A stretch of DNA of 7,100 nt from an uncultured Collinsella sp. (GTDB lineage Bacteria > Actinomycetota > Coriobacteriia > Coriobacteriales > Coriobacteriaceae), in contig UQZI01000095.1 in the NCBI GenBank assembly GCA_900545555.1, positions 1-7,100 of the forward strand, in the 5' to 3' direction. The notes under the pieces are model-generated. The model saw nothing but the letters and a program-made list of their open reading frames with translations, ran no database searches and had not been told where the DNA came from. A program made the position numbers and the translations under genes. Within the stretch, counting starts at the first letter, position 1. Every line of letters begins with the position of its first letter. This document shows positions 6,703-7,100 of the stretch, piece by piece.

Positions 6703-7100
6703 ATGCGTATTGTGTTTATGGGTACGCCTGATTTTGCTGTGCCTTCTTTGACTTCGCTTGTTGAGGCTGGGAATGAGATTGCGCTTGTTGTTACTCGTCC
6801 TGATGCTGTTCGCGGGCGTGGTAAAAAGTTGGAGCCGTCTCCTATTAAGGCCAAGGCGCTCGAGCTTGGTTTGCCTGTTGTTGAGGCTAATCGTATGACG
6901 CCTGAGGTTGTTGAGGTGCTCAAGGCTGCGCAGGCTGATATTTTCTGTGTGGCTGCTTATGGCTGTATTTTGCCTGATGAGGTGCTTCATATAGCGCCGC
7001 TTGGTATTGTGAATGTTCATGCGTCCTTGCTGCCTCGTTGGCGTGGGGCTGCTCCTATTCAGCGTGCCATTCTTGCTGGTGATGAGATTGCTGGCGTTTC
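6703..7100 (+). CDS. fmt: Methionyl-tRNA formyltransferase, N-terminal part
   Basis: This enzyme transfers a formyl group from 10-formyltetrahydrofolate to Met-tRNA(fMet), giving the initiator used in bacterial translation. About 132 codons are present and the frame is open at the right edge. The N-terminus MRIVFMGTPDFAVPSL is typical. The tRNA-contacting loop is DAVRGRGKKLEPSP, from residue 34. The catalytic N and H appear as NVH at residues 104-106, followed by SLLPRWRGAAPIQ at 108-120. The third catalytic residue, an aspartate expected near 142, lies outside the window. The ATG has AGGAG at 6689-6693, nine bases upstream. Codon use is odd: by my hand count about 77 codons end in T and only 9 in C, whereas def and most of priA favour C and G. 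The family call is secure. Confidence 0.95.
   Translation, partial: MRIVFMGTPDFAVPSLTSLVEAGNEIALVVTRPDAVRGRGKKLEPSPIKAKALELGLPVVEANRMTPEVVEVLKAAQADIFCVAAYGCILPDEVLHIAPLGIVNVHASLLPRWRGAAPIQRAILAGDEIAGV

Overview
The window looks like chromosomal housekeeping DNA from a high-GC Gram-positive bacterium. The encoded proteins and the style of the intergenic repeats suggest a member of the Coriobacteriia, perhaps close to Collinsella. That placement is from memory of the family and was not checked by any search. All five protein genes are core genes: metK (minus strand), then gltX, priA, def and the start of fmt (all plus strand). I see no phage, CRISPR, toxin-antitoxin, rRNA or tRNA gene.

Layout. 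Bases 1-107 hold no gene I can support. A 14-bp hairpin terminator (105-142) follows, then metK (S-adenosylmethionine synthetase, 180-1460, minus). A 220-base divergent spacer separates metK from gltX (glutamyl-tRNA synthetase, 1681-3156, plus). It holds a GC-rich hairpin in the metK leader, a second stem-loop and weak promoter candidates. gltX ends at a good intrinsic terminator (3180-3211). A 102-bp nested inverted repeat (3233-3334) then lies directly before priA (replication restart helicase, 3367-5820). def (peptide deformylase, 5839-6375) follows after 18 bases and is surely co-transcribed with priA. The 327-base gap after def contains a second 102-bp inverted repeat (6384-6485) and a terminator-like hairpin (6560-6600). 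fmt (methionyl-tRNA formyltransferase) starts at 6703 and runs off the right edge.

How the genes relate. fmt and def act at the two ends of the N-formylmethionine cycle: Fmt formylates the initiator Met-tRNA and Def removes the formyl group from finished proteins. The order priA-def-fmt is a familiar bacterial arrangement, but here fmt is set apart by the repeat and the hairpin. metK uses methionine to make SAM, and gltX charges tRNA with glutamate, so most of the window serves methionine use and translation.

The genes themselves are ordinary. The points worth a second look are the two intergenic repeats with exactly the same geometry (33-base arm, 36-base loop, 33-base arm, one mismatch each), the first of which can fold in two mutually exclusive ways; a perfect sliding-clamp-binding pentapeptide, QLSLF, at the extreme N-terminus of PriA; and an abrupt change to T-ending codons in fmt.
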